34,521 nt of DNA from the NCBI GenBank assembly GCA_016936875.1, contig JAFGXB010000222.1, positions 1 to 34,521 of the forward strand, in the 5' to 3' direction. The notes beneath the pieces are model-generated. The model worked only from the letters and a program-made list of their open reading frames with translations. It made no database searches and was not told the DNA's origin. Origin of the DNA: Burkholderiaceae bacterium. Its GTDB lineage: Bacteria > Pseudomonadota > Gammaproteobacteria > Burkholderiales > Burkholderiaceae_C. Within the stretch, counting starts at the first letter, position 1. Each line of letters opens with the position of its first letter. Of this stretch, positions 1 to 8,111 are shown piece by piece. The position numbers were made by a program, and so were the translations under genes.

Positions 1-719
1 CAGTCTGCGTAGGTGAGGCAGCACTGCGCCTTGTCGGCGAACGCCGAGTTGGCGAGGATGGTGTGGAAGCAGTGCTCGTCCGGGCAAAAGGTGTGGCGGC
101 AAAAATCGACATAGGCCGCGTTCCCGTCCATGAAGTCGAGAACATGCTTCACGGCCGCGCGGGTCAGCGCCCACCAGGTATGCCCGCCGTGCGGCTGCAT
201 GGTGCCGAGGGCGGGGTCGAAGTCCCGCTCCTTGGGCAGCAGGCCGATGATCTGGGCGCCACGCTTGAGGCGGTTGAGCACGCGGGAGGAGGTCTTCAGC
301 GGCTGATAGTGCGTCAGCCGGGTCAGGGTCTTGCAGCCGTCGGCGGTTGGCATGCGCTCCAGGTTGATGAATTCCAGATCGGCATGGGCCTCAAAGAACT
401 GGTGGATGAAGGCGTTGCTGCGCACCGGATAGTCCGCGCCGCTGAGCAGCACGAAACGTGGATGCGCCTGACCGGGCTGCGCCAGCGCGGCGCGCATCAG
501 CAGCACGATGGCCTCGACCTGGGAGTAGTCGCCCCAGAACACCCGCGCGCGGTCTTGCAGGATGTGGACGCGCGGGTCGTCTGGCAGGCTGAAATCCGTC
601 AGCCGCGACTTTCTGTCGATGTGGACGTAGAAGTGGCTGTCGGGCGTGGACAGGCGCTCGATCAGCGCGCGCAGATGCGCGGGCTGGTCGTGGGCGAGGA
701 GGAGGTAGGCGATGTCCAT
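1..719 (-). CDS. GT14 family (core-2/I-branching-like) glycosyltransferase, 3' part cut by window edge
   Basis: The reading frame opens with ATG at 717-719 and stays open to the left edge (239 codons visible). The start reads MDIAYLLLAHDQPAHLRAL, followed by FYVHIDRKS, FWGDYSQVEA, FVLLSGADYPVRS and, near the edge, CPDEHCFHTIL. These match the blocks of the core-2/I-branching (GT14) family: a Rossmann-like N-terminus, an LLSGxDYP block and a PDE motif ahead of a conserved TIL. Such enzymes transfer GlcNAc or xylose; in bacteria they usually sit in surface polysaccharide clusters. The start codon lies 30 bases after the upstream GT2 gene stop, so the two are probably co-transcribed with the wcaJ-like gene. 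The C-terminus is not visible and donor and acceptor cannot be told. Family call is firm; substrate is unknown. Confidence 0.85.
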   Translation of the reverse strand, partial: MDIAYLLLAHDQPAHLRALIERLSTPDSHFYVHIDRKSRLTDFSLPDDPRVHILQDRARVFWGDYSQVEAIVLLMRAALAQPGQAHPRFVLLSGADYPVRSNAFIHQFFEAHADLEFINLERMPTADGCKTLTRLTHYQPLKTSSRVLNRLKRGAQIIGLLPKERDFDPALGTMQPHGGHTWWALTRAAVKHVLDFMDGNAAYVDFCRHTFCPDEHCFHTILANSAFADKAQCCLTYAD

Positions 720-749
720 ATGCGCTTCTGGTTGGGGATCGGGTCGGGA

Positions 750-1823
750 TCAGACCGCGGCCAGCGACGGCATCAGTTGCGCCCGCGGGCCCTTGCGGCC
801 GAGCAGGTGGAGCTTGATGGTGGTTTGCTCGTTCATCACTGGGCGGTGACGGCTGCGAAACAGGGCATAGCGGGCCAGCATGGCCGGGCGGCTGCGGTTG
901 GCCAGGGTGTGGCGGTAACGCAGTTCTCGCCGGATGTGCGCCGGGGCCGCGTCCATCCGTTGCAGCGCGTTGCGCAAGCTGTCGAATTCAGCGGAGAAGT
1001 CGGTGCGCCCGCCCAGATCGAACAGGATGCCGCCGTGATTGCAGAACGGCGTCGGGTCGAAAGGGGCGGCGCCGACCATGTCGCGCAGGCGCTCGGCCAG
1101 GCGCAGCGAAACGCTCTGCGACGCCGCCATCTGGGCCGCAAATTTCTGCCGCCCCACGCCGCCGGGATGCATGCGGTAGCGGATGAGCTGCTGCGGCACA
1201 TTGGCCACCATGCCGAGCAGCGCGAGCTGGCCGAACAGGAAATAGTCTTCCACCAGATTTTCGAACTCCGGCGCGGGACGGGCCGGGTGACCGGTGCCGA
1301 ATTCCACGCCATAACGCGCACCCAGCGCCTGCAACCGGTCCAGCCGCATGGCCACGGTGGGATGCGCCACCGGGTTGCAGAACAGCATGGCGGCGGCGAT
1401 GCGGCCGGGCGCGGTGGGCAGGGGATGCTGCGGCAGCGTCCGGCCCCGGTCGTCGAAATTGGTGAGTTGCCCGCCAAGCGCCACCACGTCGGGATGGGCG
1501 GCGAACCCCGCCTGGGTATGGCGCAGGCGCTCGGGCAGGGCGATGTCGTCGGCGTCGTGGCGCACCACATACTTGGCGTCACACAACGCAAGCCCGGCGT
1601 TGAGCAGGCCGGACAGGCCGCGGGCGTCTGGCAGGCTGTGGATGCGGATGCGGGGATCGACCAGCGCGCGGGACTGGGCGATCTCCAGGGTGTGGTCGGT
1701 GGAGCCGTGATCCAGCACGAACAGACGCCAGTCGGTCACGGTCTGGGCGCGGATGCTGTCCAGCGCCTCGGTCAGATAGGCCGCGCCATTTTTCACCGGC
1801 AGCAGGATGTCGAAATAGGCCAT
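750..1823 (-). CDS. GT2 family glycosyltransferase
   Basis: This encodes 357 residues from the ATG at 1821-1823. The N-terminus MAYFDILLPVKNGAAYL is the nucleotide-binding start typical of GT-A fold family 2 enzymes. It is followed by SIRAQTVTDWRLFVLDHGSTD and the metal/nucleotide block VVRHDADDIALPERL with its Asp-rich motif. A longer frame upstream runs into the preceding gene and has no better ribosome-binding site, so the start 13 bases after the wcaJ-like stop was chosen. It probably adds one sugar to the lipid-linked repeat unit begun by that gene product, at the cytoplasmic face of the inner membrane. The C-terminal half is alpha-helical and not diagnostic. Substrate cannot be assigned. 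Confidence 0.88.
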   Translation of the reverse strand: MAYFDILLPVKNGAAYLTEALDSIRAQTVTDWRLFVLDHGSTDHTLEIAQSRALVDPRIRIHSLPDARGLSGLLNAGLALCDAKYVVRHDADDIALPERLRHTQAGFAAHPDVVALGGQLTNFDDRGRTLPQHPLPTAPGRIAAAMLFCNPVAHPTVAMRLDRLQALGARYGVEFGTGHPARPAPEFENLVEDYFLFGQLALLGMVANVPQQLIRYRMHPGGVGRQKFAAQMAASQSVSLRLAERLRDMVGAAPFDPTPFCNHGGILFDLGGRTDFSAEFDSLRNALQRMDAAPAHIRRELRYRHTLANRSRPAMLARYALFRSRHRPVMNEQTTIKLHLLGRKGPRAQLMPSLAAV

Positions 1824-1836
1824 GGGGCGTTCCGGC

Positions 1837-3231
1837 TCAGTAGGCGTTCGCGCTGCGAAAGCCCTTGAAAATGGTGGCGGCAATGATGCGCAGGTCCATG
1901 AACAGCGACCAGTTGCGGATGTACTGCATGTCGTACTCCACCCGCTTTTCCATCTTGTCCAGACTGTCGGTTTCCCCGCGCCAGCCGTTGATCTGCGCCC
2001 AGCCGGTGATGCCCGGCTTGACCTTGTGGCGCAGCATGTAGCCGTGAATGAGCGCGCGGTACTGCTCGTTGTGCGACACGGCGTGGGGCCGCGGCCCGAC
2101 GATGGACATGCGCCCTTGCAGCACGTTGAAAAACTGCGGCAGTTCGTCCAGCGAGGTGCTGCGCAGAAACGCGCCCACCGGGGTGATGCGGGAGTCTCCG
2201 CGCCTGGCCTGCACCACGGTGTCGCCGTTTTCGGTGACCGTCATGCTGCGGAACTTCCAGACCTCGACGATCTGTCCGTTGAGGCCGTAACGGCGCTGCC
2301 TGAAGATCACCGGCCCGGGCGAAGTGAAGCGCACCGCGGCGGCAATGGCCAGCAGCAGCGGGCTGATGAGCAAGAGGATGAGGCTGGACACCACCACGTC
2401 CTCGATGCGCTTGAGCAGTCCGCTAACACCGAAAAACGGCGTGTCATACACACTGATGATGGGATGCCCCGCGATTTCGCGCCAGTTGGCATGGCCGCGC
2501 TCGAAAATTCGGGAGTCGGGCACGATGAACACGGAGGCCGTGGTATCGGCCAGTTCCCGCACGATGTGGTCAATGCGCTCCTCCGCGCAGGCGGGCAAGG
2601 TGATGAACACGAAGTCCACGCGACCGGCCTTGGCGTCGCGCATCAGCGTGTCAACCCTGCCAATCAGCGACAGGTTTTGCAGGTTCAGACGTTTGACGGC
2701 GCGGTCGTCGTACACCCCGGCGACGCGCAAGCCCGACCACATCCGGCTGCCGAAATGGCTGGCAATGCGCTCCGCCGAGCGGTTGGCGCCAACGAACGCC
2801 AGAATGCGAATGTCCACACCACAACGCGCTTTGCGCTCGATGTGGTGGCGCAGGACCGCGCGCTGGCCAATCATCAGCACCGGCACGGCCAGCGCCCACA
2901 CGCCAAGCGAAACCCGCGAGTACTGTGCCGTGACATGCAAGGCAAAGCCGATGGCCAGCAAGGCGGCAAGCACGGTGCACCAGACCACGACGATCTGCCG
3001 CGCCTCTTCGCGCAGTGGCAGCAGTTGCCAGGAGCCATACAAGCCCCAGAACCGGGCGCCGAGCTGAAAGACCAGTAGCGCGGTGGTGAACAGCATGTAA
3101 ATGTTGTCCCCCGGCACGCCTTCATTCAGCAGCACGCTGGCCAGCAGCGCGCCGATCAGGAACACCACATCCATCAAGCGGAGAAACAACTCCGCGCTGT
3201 CATAGGGCGACTGCACAGCACCTCGCAACAT
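1837..3231 (-). CDS. wcaJ: Undecaprenyl-phosphate glucose phosphotransferase (WcaJ-like)
   Basis: This is a polyisoprenyl-phosphate hexose-1-phosphate transferase of 464 residues, which loads the first sugar onto undecaprenyl phosphate for exopolysaccharide synthesis. Order: several N-terminal membrane helices (for example VVFLIGALLASVLL), a central Rossmann-like CoA_binding region (ILAFVGANRSAERI), a membrane helix (SSLILLLISPLLLAIAAAV), then the catalytic bacterial sugar transferase domain with KFRSM, STSLDELPQFFNVL and GPRPHAV blocks. The ending FKGFRSANAY is characteristic of WcaJ homologues. Start ATG 3229-3231 was chosen over one 16 codons upstream because GAGAGG sits just before it. 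It is first of at least three co-directional polysaccharide genes. Glucose as substrate is the usual family assignment and is not proved here. Confidence 0.9.
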   Translation of the reverse strand: MLRGAVQSPYDSAELFLRLMDVVFLIGALLASVLLNEGVPGDNIYMLFTTALLVFQLGARFWGLYGSWQLLPLREEARQIVVVWCTVLAALLAIGFALHVTAQYSRVSLGVWALAVPVLMIGQRAVLRHHIERKARCGVDIRILAFVGANRSAERIASHFGSRMWSGLRVAGVYDDRAVKRLNLQNLSLIGRVDTLMRDAKAGRVDFVFITLPACAEERIDHIVRELADTTASVFIVPDSRIFERGHANWREIAGHPIISVYDTPFFGVSGLLKRIEDVVVSSLILLLISPLLLAIAAAVRFTSPGPVIFRQRRYGLNGQIVEVWKFRSMTVTENGDTVVQARRGDSRITPVGAFLRSTSLDELPQFFNVLQGRMSIVGPRPHAVSHNEQYRALIHGYMLRHKVKPGITGWAQINGWRGETDSLDKMEKRVEYDMQYIRNWSLFMDLRIIAATIFKGFRSANAY

Positions 3232-3511
3232 GGCACGGCCCTCTCTGGCATTCGGCGTCCTGGCACCGGCTGCGCGCAAAGCACGCTGTCACGGCCCTTG
3301 TTGGCCCCGCGACCTCTGCGGGCCCTGCGCAACTGGGCGGACGCCCTGGTTCCGTTGCGCAATGCAGGCCGCGTGTTCAGCACTCGGCTTGCCTGGAGTG
3401 CTCATAAGCAAGTCATGGGCCAGCGCGAACAGGGCCACACCATGCCCCGATTGATCCGGCACGTTGAAGGATGAAACGGCTCCTCTCCCCATGAGCGGGC
3501 GCCATGCAGCG

Positions 3512-3533
3512 CCTCCCCCGTCAGCGGGGGAGG
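3512..3533. repeat. 8-bp GC-rich hairpin
   Basis: CCTCCCCC, loop GTCAGC, GGGGGAGG forms a perfect 8-bp stem followed by TTT on the plus strand. It could be a weak terminator or a dispersed palindromic repeat; no plus-strand gene upstream needs terminating. Confidence 0.55.
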
Positions 3534-3687
3534 TTTCCAGATCAATCAGTCCCTCGTAAACCCATGTGCATGGCGGCGGCGCACTGCAGCACGGCCCGAG
3601 GTTGATCGCCAAGCAAAGCGCCTCCGGGGAGTGCCACGCCCTCGCAATGGGCTTGGCCGGTGGCGTGCATGCGCACCGATGCTGCGC

Positions 3688-3704
3688 CGCACAAAATTTG
3701 TGCG
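3688..3704. repeat. 8-bp palindrome, possible operator
   Basis: CGCACAAA-A-TTTGTGCG is a perfect 8-bp inverted repeat with a one-base centre, AT-rich in the middle of a GC-rich stretch. It lies about 220 bases upstream of the PhyH-like start. The shape suits a dimeric regulator site, but no family is recognised. Confidence 0.4.
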
Positions 3705-3744
3705 CCTGCACCAAGATCAGGCGGAAACGCATCCCGACCCTCCG

Positions 3745-3789
3745 CATGCGCGCTGTTTCTGCTACGCGGTTGCATAAACAGCGCGCATG
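3745..3789. repeat. Perfect 14-bp inverted repeat with 17-base loop
   Basis: CATGCGCGCTGTTT at 3745-3758 pairs perfectly with AAACAGCGCGCATG at 3776-3789. It lies about 130 bases upstream of the PhyH-like gene. There is no T-tract after it on either strand that would make it an ordinary terminator. It may be an mRNA hairpin, a cruciform or the footprint of a small mobile repeat. Confidence 0.6.
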
Positions 3790-3921
3790 GAGCACTTCCC
3801 CGCCGTCATGGCCATCCGCCCTGCTGCGGCAGGGCGCACGGCCCAGCAGGCCCGGTTTTTGCGTGATCTTGGCGCAATCACGTCCTTTGGGGCGCTCATG
3901 ACGCTCCGAAACGGAGGAAAT

Positions 3922-4722
3922 ATGGATATGACCTTGCCTTCTTCGCGCCGCCCGTCGCCCGACGACCTGGCAACCTGGGCGCAACTGGGCTACCTGCCCG
4001 CGCCGGGGCTGTTTCGCCCCGAGGATCTTGCAGAGGCGGAGCAGCTGCTTGACGGCTTGCTCGCCGCCAAGGCGGCATCTGGCACCGACGACTGGACCAT
4101 GCTGCAGAACGGCAAGACGGTGTCCGAAGAAATCATTTTCACGGCGCAGCACGAACCCCGCCTGAAAGACACCGAGATTTTCCGGCAGTGCGAGGCTTAT
4201 GCGGCTGCGCTACTGGGCATGCCGGTGGAGTATGCGTTCGATCACGTCATTCGCAAGACGGCGGGCATAGGCAAGGGCACGCGCTGGCATCAGGACGTGT
4301 ATTACGAAAAAGATGAGCTCTACCGTTATAAAGACCGGGTGCACTTCTGGATTCCCATGGCCGATGTGCCGCTGATGGGCGGCGCGATGCGCTACATCCC
4401 GGCCTCGCACGACGGAACGATGTATGAGCACAAGACCATCCCCGGTGCCGACGACACGCACTATGTGATGGCCACCGGCTTTGACGAATCCGCCGCGGTG
4501 GATGTGCCCATCGGGGCGGGCGGCGCCATCCTGCACCACCCCTATCTGCTGCATGCCAGCGGCCCGAACACGTCGCAGCAGGTGCGCACCGCGTGGATTC
4601 TGCACTTCGCCAAGCCGCGCACCGCCAGCCAGAACATGCGCTATCAAGCCCTCCAGCTGCGCCACGGCTGGAGGCGCGCGAAAAGCGGGCTGAAGGACAG
4701 GCTCAAGTCACTTATTCCCTGA
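3922..4722 (+). CDS. Phytanoyl-CoA dioxygenase (PhyH) family Fe(II)/2-oxoglutarate oxygenase
   Basis: This encodes 266 residues. The iron-binding triad is visible as H123-x-D125 (RWHQDVYYEK) and H211 (LLHASGPN), with R222 (QVRTAWILHF) placed to bind 2-oxoglutarate. The DxLxxWxxxGYLPAPGLF start is typical of PhyH proteins, which hydroxylate small molecules or lipid-like substrates in the cytoplasm. ATG 3922 follows AGGAGG-like bases (GGAGG at 3913-3917); a second in-frame ATG at 3928 has longer spacing and is equally possible. A longer frame from 3787 lacks a ribosome-binding site and begins inside an inverted repeat. The 3' end overlaps the convergent gene by 11 bases. All catalytic residues are present, so it should be active; substrate is unknown. 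It lies beside polysaccharide genes, but functional linkage is only a guess. Confidence 0.85.
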   Translation: MDMTLPSSRRPSPDDLATWAQLGYLPAPGLFRPEDLAEAEQLLDGLLAAKAASGTDDWTMLQNGKTVSEEIIFTAQHEPRLKDTEIFRQCEAYAAALLGMPVEYAFDHVIRKTAGIGKGTRWHQDVYYEKDELYRYKDRVHFWIPMADVPLMGGAMRYIPASHDGTMYEHKTIPGADDTHYVMATGFDESAAVDVPIGAGGAILHHPYLLHASGPNTSQQVRTAWILHFAKPRTASQNMRYQALQLRHGWRRAKSGLKDRLKSLIP

Positions 4723-5293
4723 CCCGATTGAGCGACTGCAGTTCGTAAATCAGCCGGGTGCGCTCGCCGTTGATCGACAGCGTGTCTTCAATGCCCTTGA
4801 CCGCACGGCCCGCTGCGGGCGCGTACCAGTAGTGGGTCATCACGGTGGCTTGCGCCGCGGTGTAGTGGCCTTGCAGGCGATAGGTCTGAAACGTTCCAGC
4901 AGGGACGGTGACGGTTTGTTCCGCCTCCACGCTCACACTCACACCGAGCGTGTTGTGCAGCTCCCATTCCGGCTGGCTTTGGGTGATGGTGGTTTTCCAG
5001 TTCTTGCCCACGCTCAGCGGAAAGACGAACTGCGGGAACGCCGGGCTGTATTCAATGGCCTCGCCCGGCACGATCTCGCGCGAGAGCAGGTCGAACTGGT
5101 TTGAATACAGGTTCTTCAGCACGGGCGCGTCGGCCTTGTTGGTGCGCTGCACCTCCACATGCACCTCGCCGTTCGGCCCGATCTGCGTGACGTGGTTGGC
5201 CAGAACCAGGCCGGGGTCGCCGCGCTCGGCTTCTTCCTGCGTGCGGGTGACAAACACCCAGCGGTCTCCAACGCGGATATCGGGCAATTGCAT
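4712..5293 (-). CDS. Hypothetical beta-rich protein
   Basis: This is a 193-residue protein beginning MQLPDIRVGDRWVFVTRTQ, preceded by AGGAGA about seven bases before the ATG. The sequence alternates hydrophobic and polar residues through most of its length (for example VEAEQTVTVPAGTFQTYRLQ), indicating an all-beta fold. The pattern of paired strands around a VPAGTFxTY motif resembles DUF3108/TapB-like proteins, which are lipocalin- or beta-clam-like. No signal peptide is visible from this start. It ends inside the last codons of the convergent PhyH-like gene. About 100 bases separate it from metH upstream on the same strand, so co-transcription is possible. Function is not recognised. Confidence 0.7.
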   Translation of the reverse strand: MQLPDIRVGDRWVFVTRTQEEAERGDPGLVLANHVTQIGPNGEVHVEVQRTNKADAPVLKNLYSNQFDLLSREIVPGEAIEYSPAFPQFVFPLSVGKNWKTTITQSQPEWELHNTLGVSVSVEAEQTVTVPAGTFQTYRLQGHYTAAQATVMTHYWYAPAAGRAVKGIEDTLSINGERTRLIYELQSLNRVRE

Positions 5294-5391
5294 CTTGGGT
5301 CTCCTGCAAAGATGGGGCGAGTGGGCGATTTTGCCCCGGACGCGGACGCGACCGCGCCACGCCGGGCAAAGCCCGCCTCGGTGAAGGTGAA

Positions 5392-6447
5392 TCAGGCCGC
5401 GTCGGCGTAAAACCCGGCGCGGTGACGCGCTCGCGGCGCTTCGCTCTTCACGGCAGCCTGAATGGCGGCAATGTGCTCCGGCGTGGTGCCGCAGCAGCCG
5501 CCGACAATGTTCACCAGCCCCTCGGCGGCAAACTCGTGCAGCAGGCGCGAGGTGACTTCGGGCGTTTCGTCAAAGCCGGTGTCACTCATCGGGTTGGGCA
5601 GCCCGGCATTGGGGTAGCAACTGATGAACGTATCGGGTGCGGCCTTGGCCAGCTCTTGCAGATAGGGGCGCATGAGGGCTGCGCCCAGCGCGCAGTTCAG
5701 GCCGACGGCCAGCGGCTGTGCATGACGCACGCTGGACCAGAACGCGGTGACGGTCTGGCCGGAGAGAATGCGACCGGAGGCGTCGGTGACGGTGCCGCTG
5801 ATGAGGATGGGCAGCCGCTCGCCGGTCTCCTCGAACACTTCGTCCACAGCGAATAGCGCCGCCTTGGCGTTGAGGGTGTCGAAAATGGTTTCCACCAAAA
5901 TGATGTCGGCACCGCCGCGCATCAGCGCGCGGGTTTGTTGCGCGTAAGCGGCGCGCAGGGTCTCGAAATCGACATTGCGCGCACCGGGATCATTCACGTC
6001 CGGGCTGATGCTCGCCGTCTTGGGCGTGGGGCCCAGCGCGCCGGCGACGAAACGCGGCTTGTCCGGGGTGCTGAATTTGTCGCAGGCCGCGCGCGCCAGT
6101 CGGGCCGAGGCCTCGTTCATCTCATCCACCAGTTCGGCCATGCCGTAATCGTCCTGTGCCACCGTGGTCGCGCCGAAGGTGTTGGTCTCGACCAGATCGG
6201 CCCCGGCGGCCAGATAGCCCTCGTGAATGTCGCGGATGATCTGCGGCTGCGTCAGGCTGAGCAGCTCGTTATTGCCTTTGACGTCGCGCGGCCAGTCCTT
6301 GAAGCGCTCGCCACGGTATTGCGCCTCGTTCAGCTTGAAGCGCTGGATCATGGTGCCCATCGCACCATCGAGGATGACGATGCGGTTTTTCAACAGCGCG
6401 GGCAACTGCGCCGCGCGGGTGTAGGGCGATTGGGCGGGTGTGTTCAT
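5392..6447 (-). CDS. metH: Methionine synthase, homocysteine S-methyltransferase module only (split MetH)
   Basis: This 351-residue protein corresponds to the N-terminal homocysteine-binding module of B12-dependent methionine synthase. Diagnostic blocks are [41 protein letters not shown] and the three zinc-cysteine ligands in GLNCALG and [13 protein letters not shown]. In full-length MetH this module is followed by folate, cobalamin and activation domains, about 1200 residues in all; here the gene stops after the first module. Many Burkholderiales encode MetH as two proteins, so this is probably the natural short subunit and not a truncation. The second subunit is not in the window and the next gene downstream is unrelated. 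It would act in the cytoplasm, methylating homocysteine from methylcobalamin held by the partner. Confidence 0.92.
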   Translation of the reverse strand: MNTPAQSPYTRAAQLPALLKNRIVILDGAMGTMIQRFKLNEAQYRGERFKDWPRDVKGNNELLSLTQPQIIRDIHEGYLAAGADLVETNTFGATTVAQDDYGMAELVDEMNEASARLARAACDKFSTPDKPRFVAGALGPTPKTASISPDVNDPGARNVDFETLRAAYAQQTRALMRGGADIILVETIFDTLNAKAALFAVDEVFEETGERLPILISGTVTDASGRILSGQTVTAFWSSVRHAQPLAVGLNCALGAALMRPYLQELAKAAPDTFISCYPNAGLPNPMSDTGFDETPEVTSRLLHEFAAEGLVNIVGGCCGTTPEHIAAIQAAVKSEAPRARHRAGFYADAA

Positions 6448-6516
6448 GGCTGAATGGTAGAGCTTGACGCCCTTTGCCCAGTTGAAAACACGCGCTTCAC
6501 CCTACCGGCACAGCCT

Positions 6517-6571
6517 CCGCGCAACCCTCGCGCGGTTTCCGGTTTCGCAGGCACCCCATTGGTGTGCCTGC
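6517..6571. repeat. Two tandem hairpins in the metH upstream region
   Basis: Stem 1 is CCGCGC (6517-6522) with GCGCGG (6530-6535); stem 2 is GCAGGCAC (6547-6554) with GTGCCTGC (6564-6571). They lie 70-125 bases before the metH start, on what would be its leader. They were compared by eye with SAH and cobalamin riboswitch signatures, which are expected for metH, and the conserved blocks were not found. They may instead end transcription of the upstream gene. Confidence 0.45.
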
Positions 6572-6617
6572 AGCCTCCCGCCAAGCCGCCGTTGCTCAGC
6601 AAAGCCCTCACTGCACT

Positions 6618-7421
6618 TCACGCGTCTCGCAAAGCATTAACCGGCGGACTGTAGGGAGAAAATAAGCGCCGAATCCTTGCCAGACGTCCGCGGTCAGACC
6701 AGAAAACCTCCTGTTTGAGCGTTCCATCAAAGCGCATTCGGCTGGCCTTGATTGTCATCATGCTTGTTGGAATCTGCTTTTCTGTTAATGCGTATTTTAA
6801 TAATTTTTCGGCATGCAAGGGCGCATCATATTTTTTGCAATACCCCATCACGTCATCCATGCGACTGCCATAGGCCTGAATGGCCTCTACACCTTTGCAA
6901 ATTGCAAAACGATCATTCAGTCCGCCCTCCCAATGCTGCCAATCCGGCAGGCAAACCTCATTTTTGTGTTTTGAATGCATGACCCGCAGCAAGGGCCGCC
7001 GAATGGAGCCATGATATAAAAGATCGGGGCGCGCAAAAACCACAATATCAAAATTCCTTGAAAGCACGGCTTGCGTGACCATTTTGAGCGAATACAACTG
7101 ATGCAAGAGGTTTTTGAGGGATTTGAAATGATCGTCCCACGAATCTCCGTAATACATGACTTCATTGAAGTCATAATCTGAAAGAAACTCGTCTGGCGCA
7201 TCAAGCTGCAACCATGACGGCGTCAGGAGGGTATATTCATTCAGATCAAGAGCGCCTCGTTCTCCAGATCTTGGATTATCAATCTCTTCAAGCTGAAAGA
7301 AATGGCAAAAGTTTTCTGTGTTCCCGATGTCACCGCAGGGTTTCAGCACATTCGACTCAATTGACCCGACCGTGCGCGACAAGGATCGGGTGATTCCAAA
7401 GAAGCAAATTGCGATGTTCAT
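6618..7421 (-). CDS. Glycosyltransferase-like hypothetical protein in a low-GC segment
   Basis: This encodes 267 residues from MNIAICFFGITRSLSRT. Visible features are a short beta-strand start with FFGITRSL, an internal YSLKMVTQAVL helix, then NFDIVVFARPDLLYHG. The last resembles the DxxxxxRPDL block seen in capsule or O-antigen glycosyltransferase-like proteins that pass sugars from nucleotide donors. A later block, LNDRFAICKGVEAIQAYGSRM, fits the same group. Codon use and base composition are clearly AT-richer than the neighbours, suggesting acquisition by transfer. No ribosome-binding site is obvious; a longer frame starts 21 codons upstream, but MNIAICFFG is the natural beginning of the fold. 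It is near polysaccharide genes yet separated from them. A cellular role in surface glycan assembly is an inference. Confidence 0.7.
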   Translation of the reverse strand: MNIAICFFGITRSLSRTVGSIESNVLKPCGDIGNTENFCHFFQLEEIDNPRSGERGALDLNEYTLLTPSWLQLDAPDEFLSDYDFNEVMYYGDSWDDHFKSLKNLLHQLYSLKMVTQAVLSRNFDIVVFARPDLLYHGSIRRPLLRVMHSKHKNEVCLPDWQHWEGGLNDRFAICKGVEAIQAYGSRMDDVMGYCKKYDAPLHAEKLLKYALTEKQIPTSMMTIKASRMRFDGTLKQEVFWSDRGRLARIRRLFSPYSPPVNALRDA

Positions 7422-7590
7422 GGCCGATGGATTCTTGTTGGTCTTGCCCGGGGCGCCGGAACAAAGACATGACAGACGCCACAATGTCGCCCTGTTGACG
7501 CAAAAAACAGGCCAATACGTTCAGTTTCGGCGGTTTTGTCACATTTTGTTGCTTCGCAAATGGGACGGCGCTGCGTAAGATGCTGATTCC

Positions 7591-8019
7591 ATGCGTGCCG
7601 CCCAGAGTTTTTTCGCATCGCTGCTGAAACCCGCCCGCCTCATCTGGCTGGTGGCGCTCGCACTGGCGCTGCAACCGCTGGCGTGGGCACGGCAGCCCGC
7701 TGCGCAGTGGGTCTCTTTGCCGTACTGCGTCAGCCAGGCGCCGGGGCCGGGTGCCGCCGCCATGCCCGTGCGCCCGGCCCCGCCGCGTGCGGCGCAGACA
7801 TCCAGTCCGCACCCCGCGCAGGGTCTGCTCGTTCTGCTGAACCCGGCTGCCGCCTTGAGTGCCGCAGGCGCGCAGGCGGCGTTGCCTGCGGCAAGCCGCA
7901 TTGCCATGGCCGTTGTCGCGCCGTCGGGCCAGCCACGTCTGCCAGATTGGGTTGCGCCGCACAGGTCCGGCGCGCCACAAACCCCGCAGCAGCCGCGGGC
8001 GCCACCACAACACTCCTGA
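7591..8019 (+). CDS. DUF2946-like small membrane or exported protein
   Basis: This 142-residue protein starts MRAAQSFFASLLKPARL, with an N-terminal hydrophobic helix (IWLVALALALQPLAWA) that could be a signal peptide or anchor. It contains SLPYCVSQAPG and ends QPRAPPQHS. A short Cys motif after the first helix, a second hydrophobic stretch and an RAPP-type tail are the layout of DUF2946 proteins, which in betaproteobacteria often lead copper-handling clusters. The CPYC pair common in the family is not present, so the match is partial. The three genes that follow (beta-barrel protein, PCu(A)C, TlpA-like) support a copper role. It is Pro/Ala-rich; a non-coding explanation cannot be excluded, as no clear ribosome-binding site precedes it. 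Confidence 0.5.
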   Translation: MRAAQSFFASLLKPARLIWLVALALALQPLAWARQPAAQWVSLPYCVSQAPGPGAAAMPVRPAPPRAAQTSSPHPAQGLLVLLNPAAALSAAGAQAALPAASRIAMAVVAPSGQPRLPDWVAPHRSGAPQTPQQPRAPPQHS

Positions 8020-8111
8020 TCCTGCTTCGCTCTGCGGCGCCTCGCCTTGTCGTGGCGCCGCCCTTGCTGCCCGCCGTCGCGGGCAAGCCGAACTGACTGG
8101 AGTTTGTTGTG

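Larger units (their letters stand above)
3232..3921. other. 690-base non-coding region with three inverted repeats
   Basis: No frame here has a convincing start, ribosome-binding site or recognisable protein motif; the frames that exist are Arg/Ala/Cys-rich and look like chance openings. It holds the divergent start regions of the wcaJ-like gene (left) and the PhyH-like gene (right), plus the three inverted repeats listed separately. A TGG-N10-GTGCA string in this region has sigma-54-like spacing but poor hexamers, so it is not annotated. Confidence 0.6.

Noticed and set aside
63-1868. A 601-codon plus-strand frame over the polysaccharide genes
   Set aside because: It is antisense to GT14 and GT2 genes that have family motifs; it shows no family features itself.
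3655-3680. Sigma-54 promoter before the PhyH-like gene
   Set aside because: GG and GC dinucleotides have the right spacing, but the remaining positions match poorly and no enhancer-binding gene is nearby.
6448-6617. SAH or cobalamin riboswitch before metH
   Set aside because: The conserved blocks (CCGAGGAGCG, GCCAGGCUCG, B12 box) were not found by eye; only generic hairpins remain.
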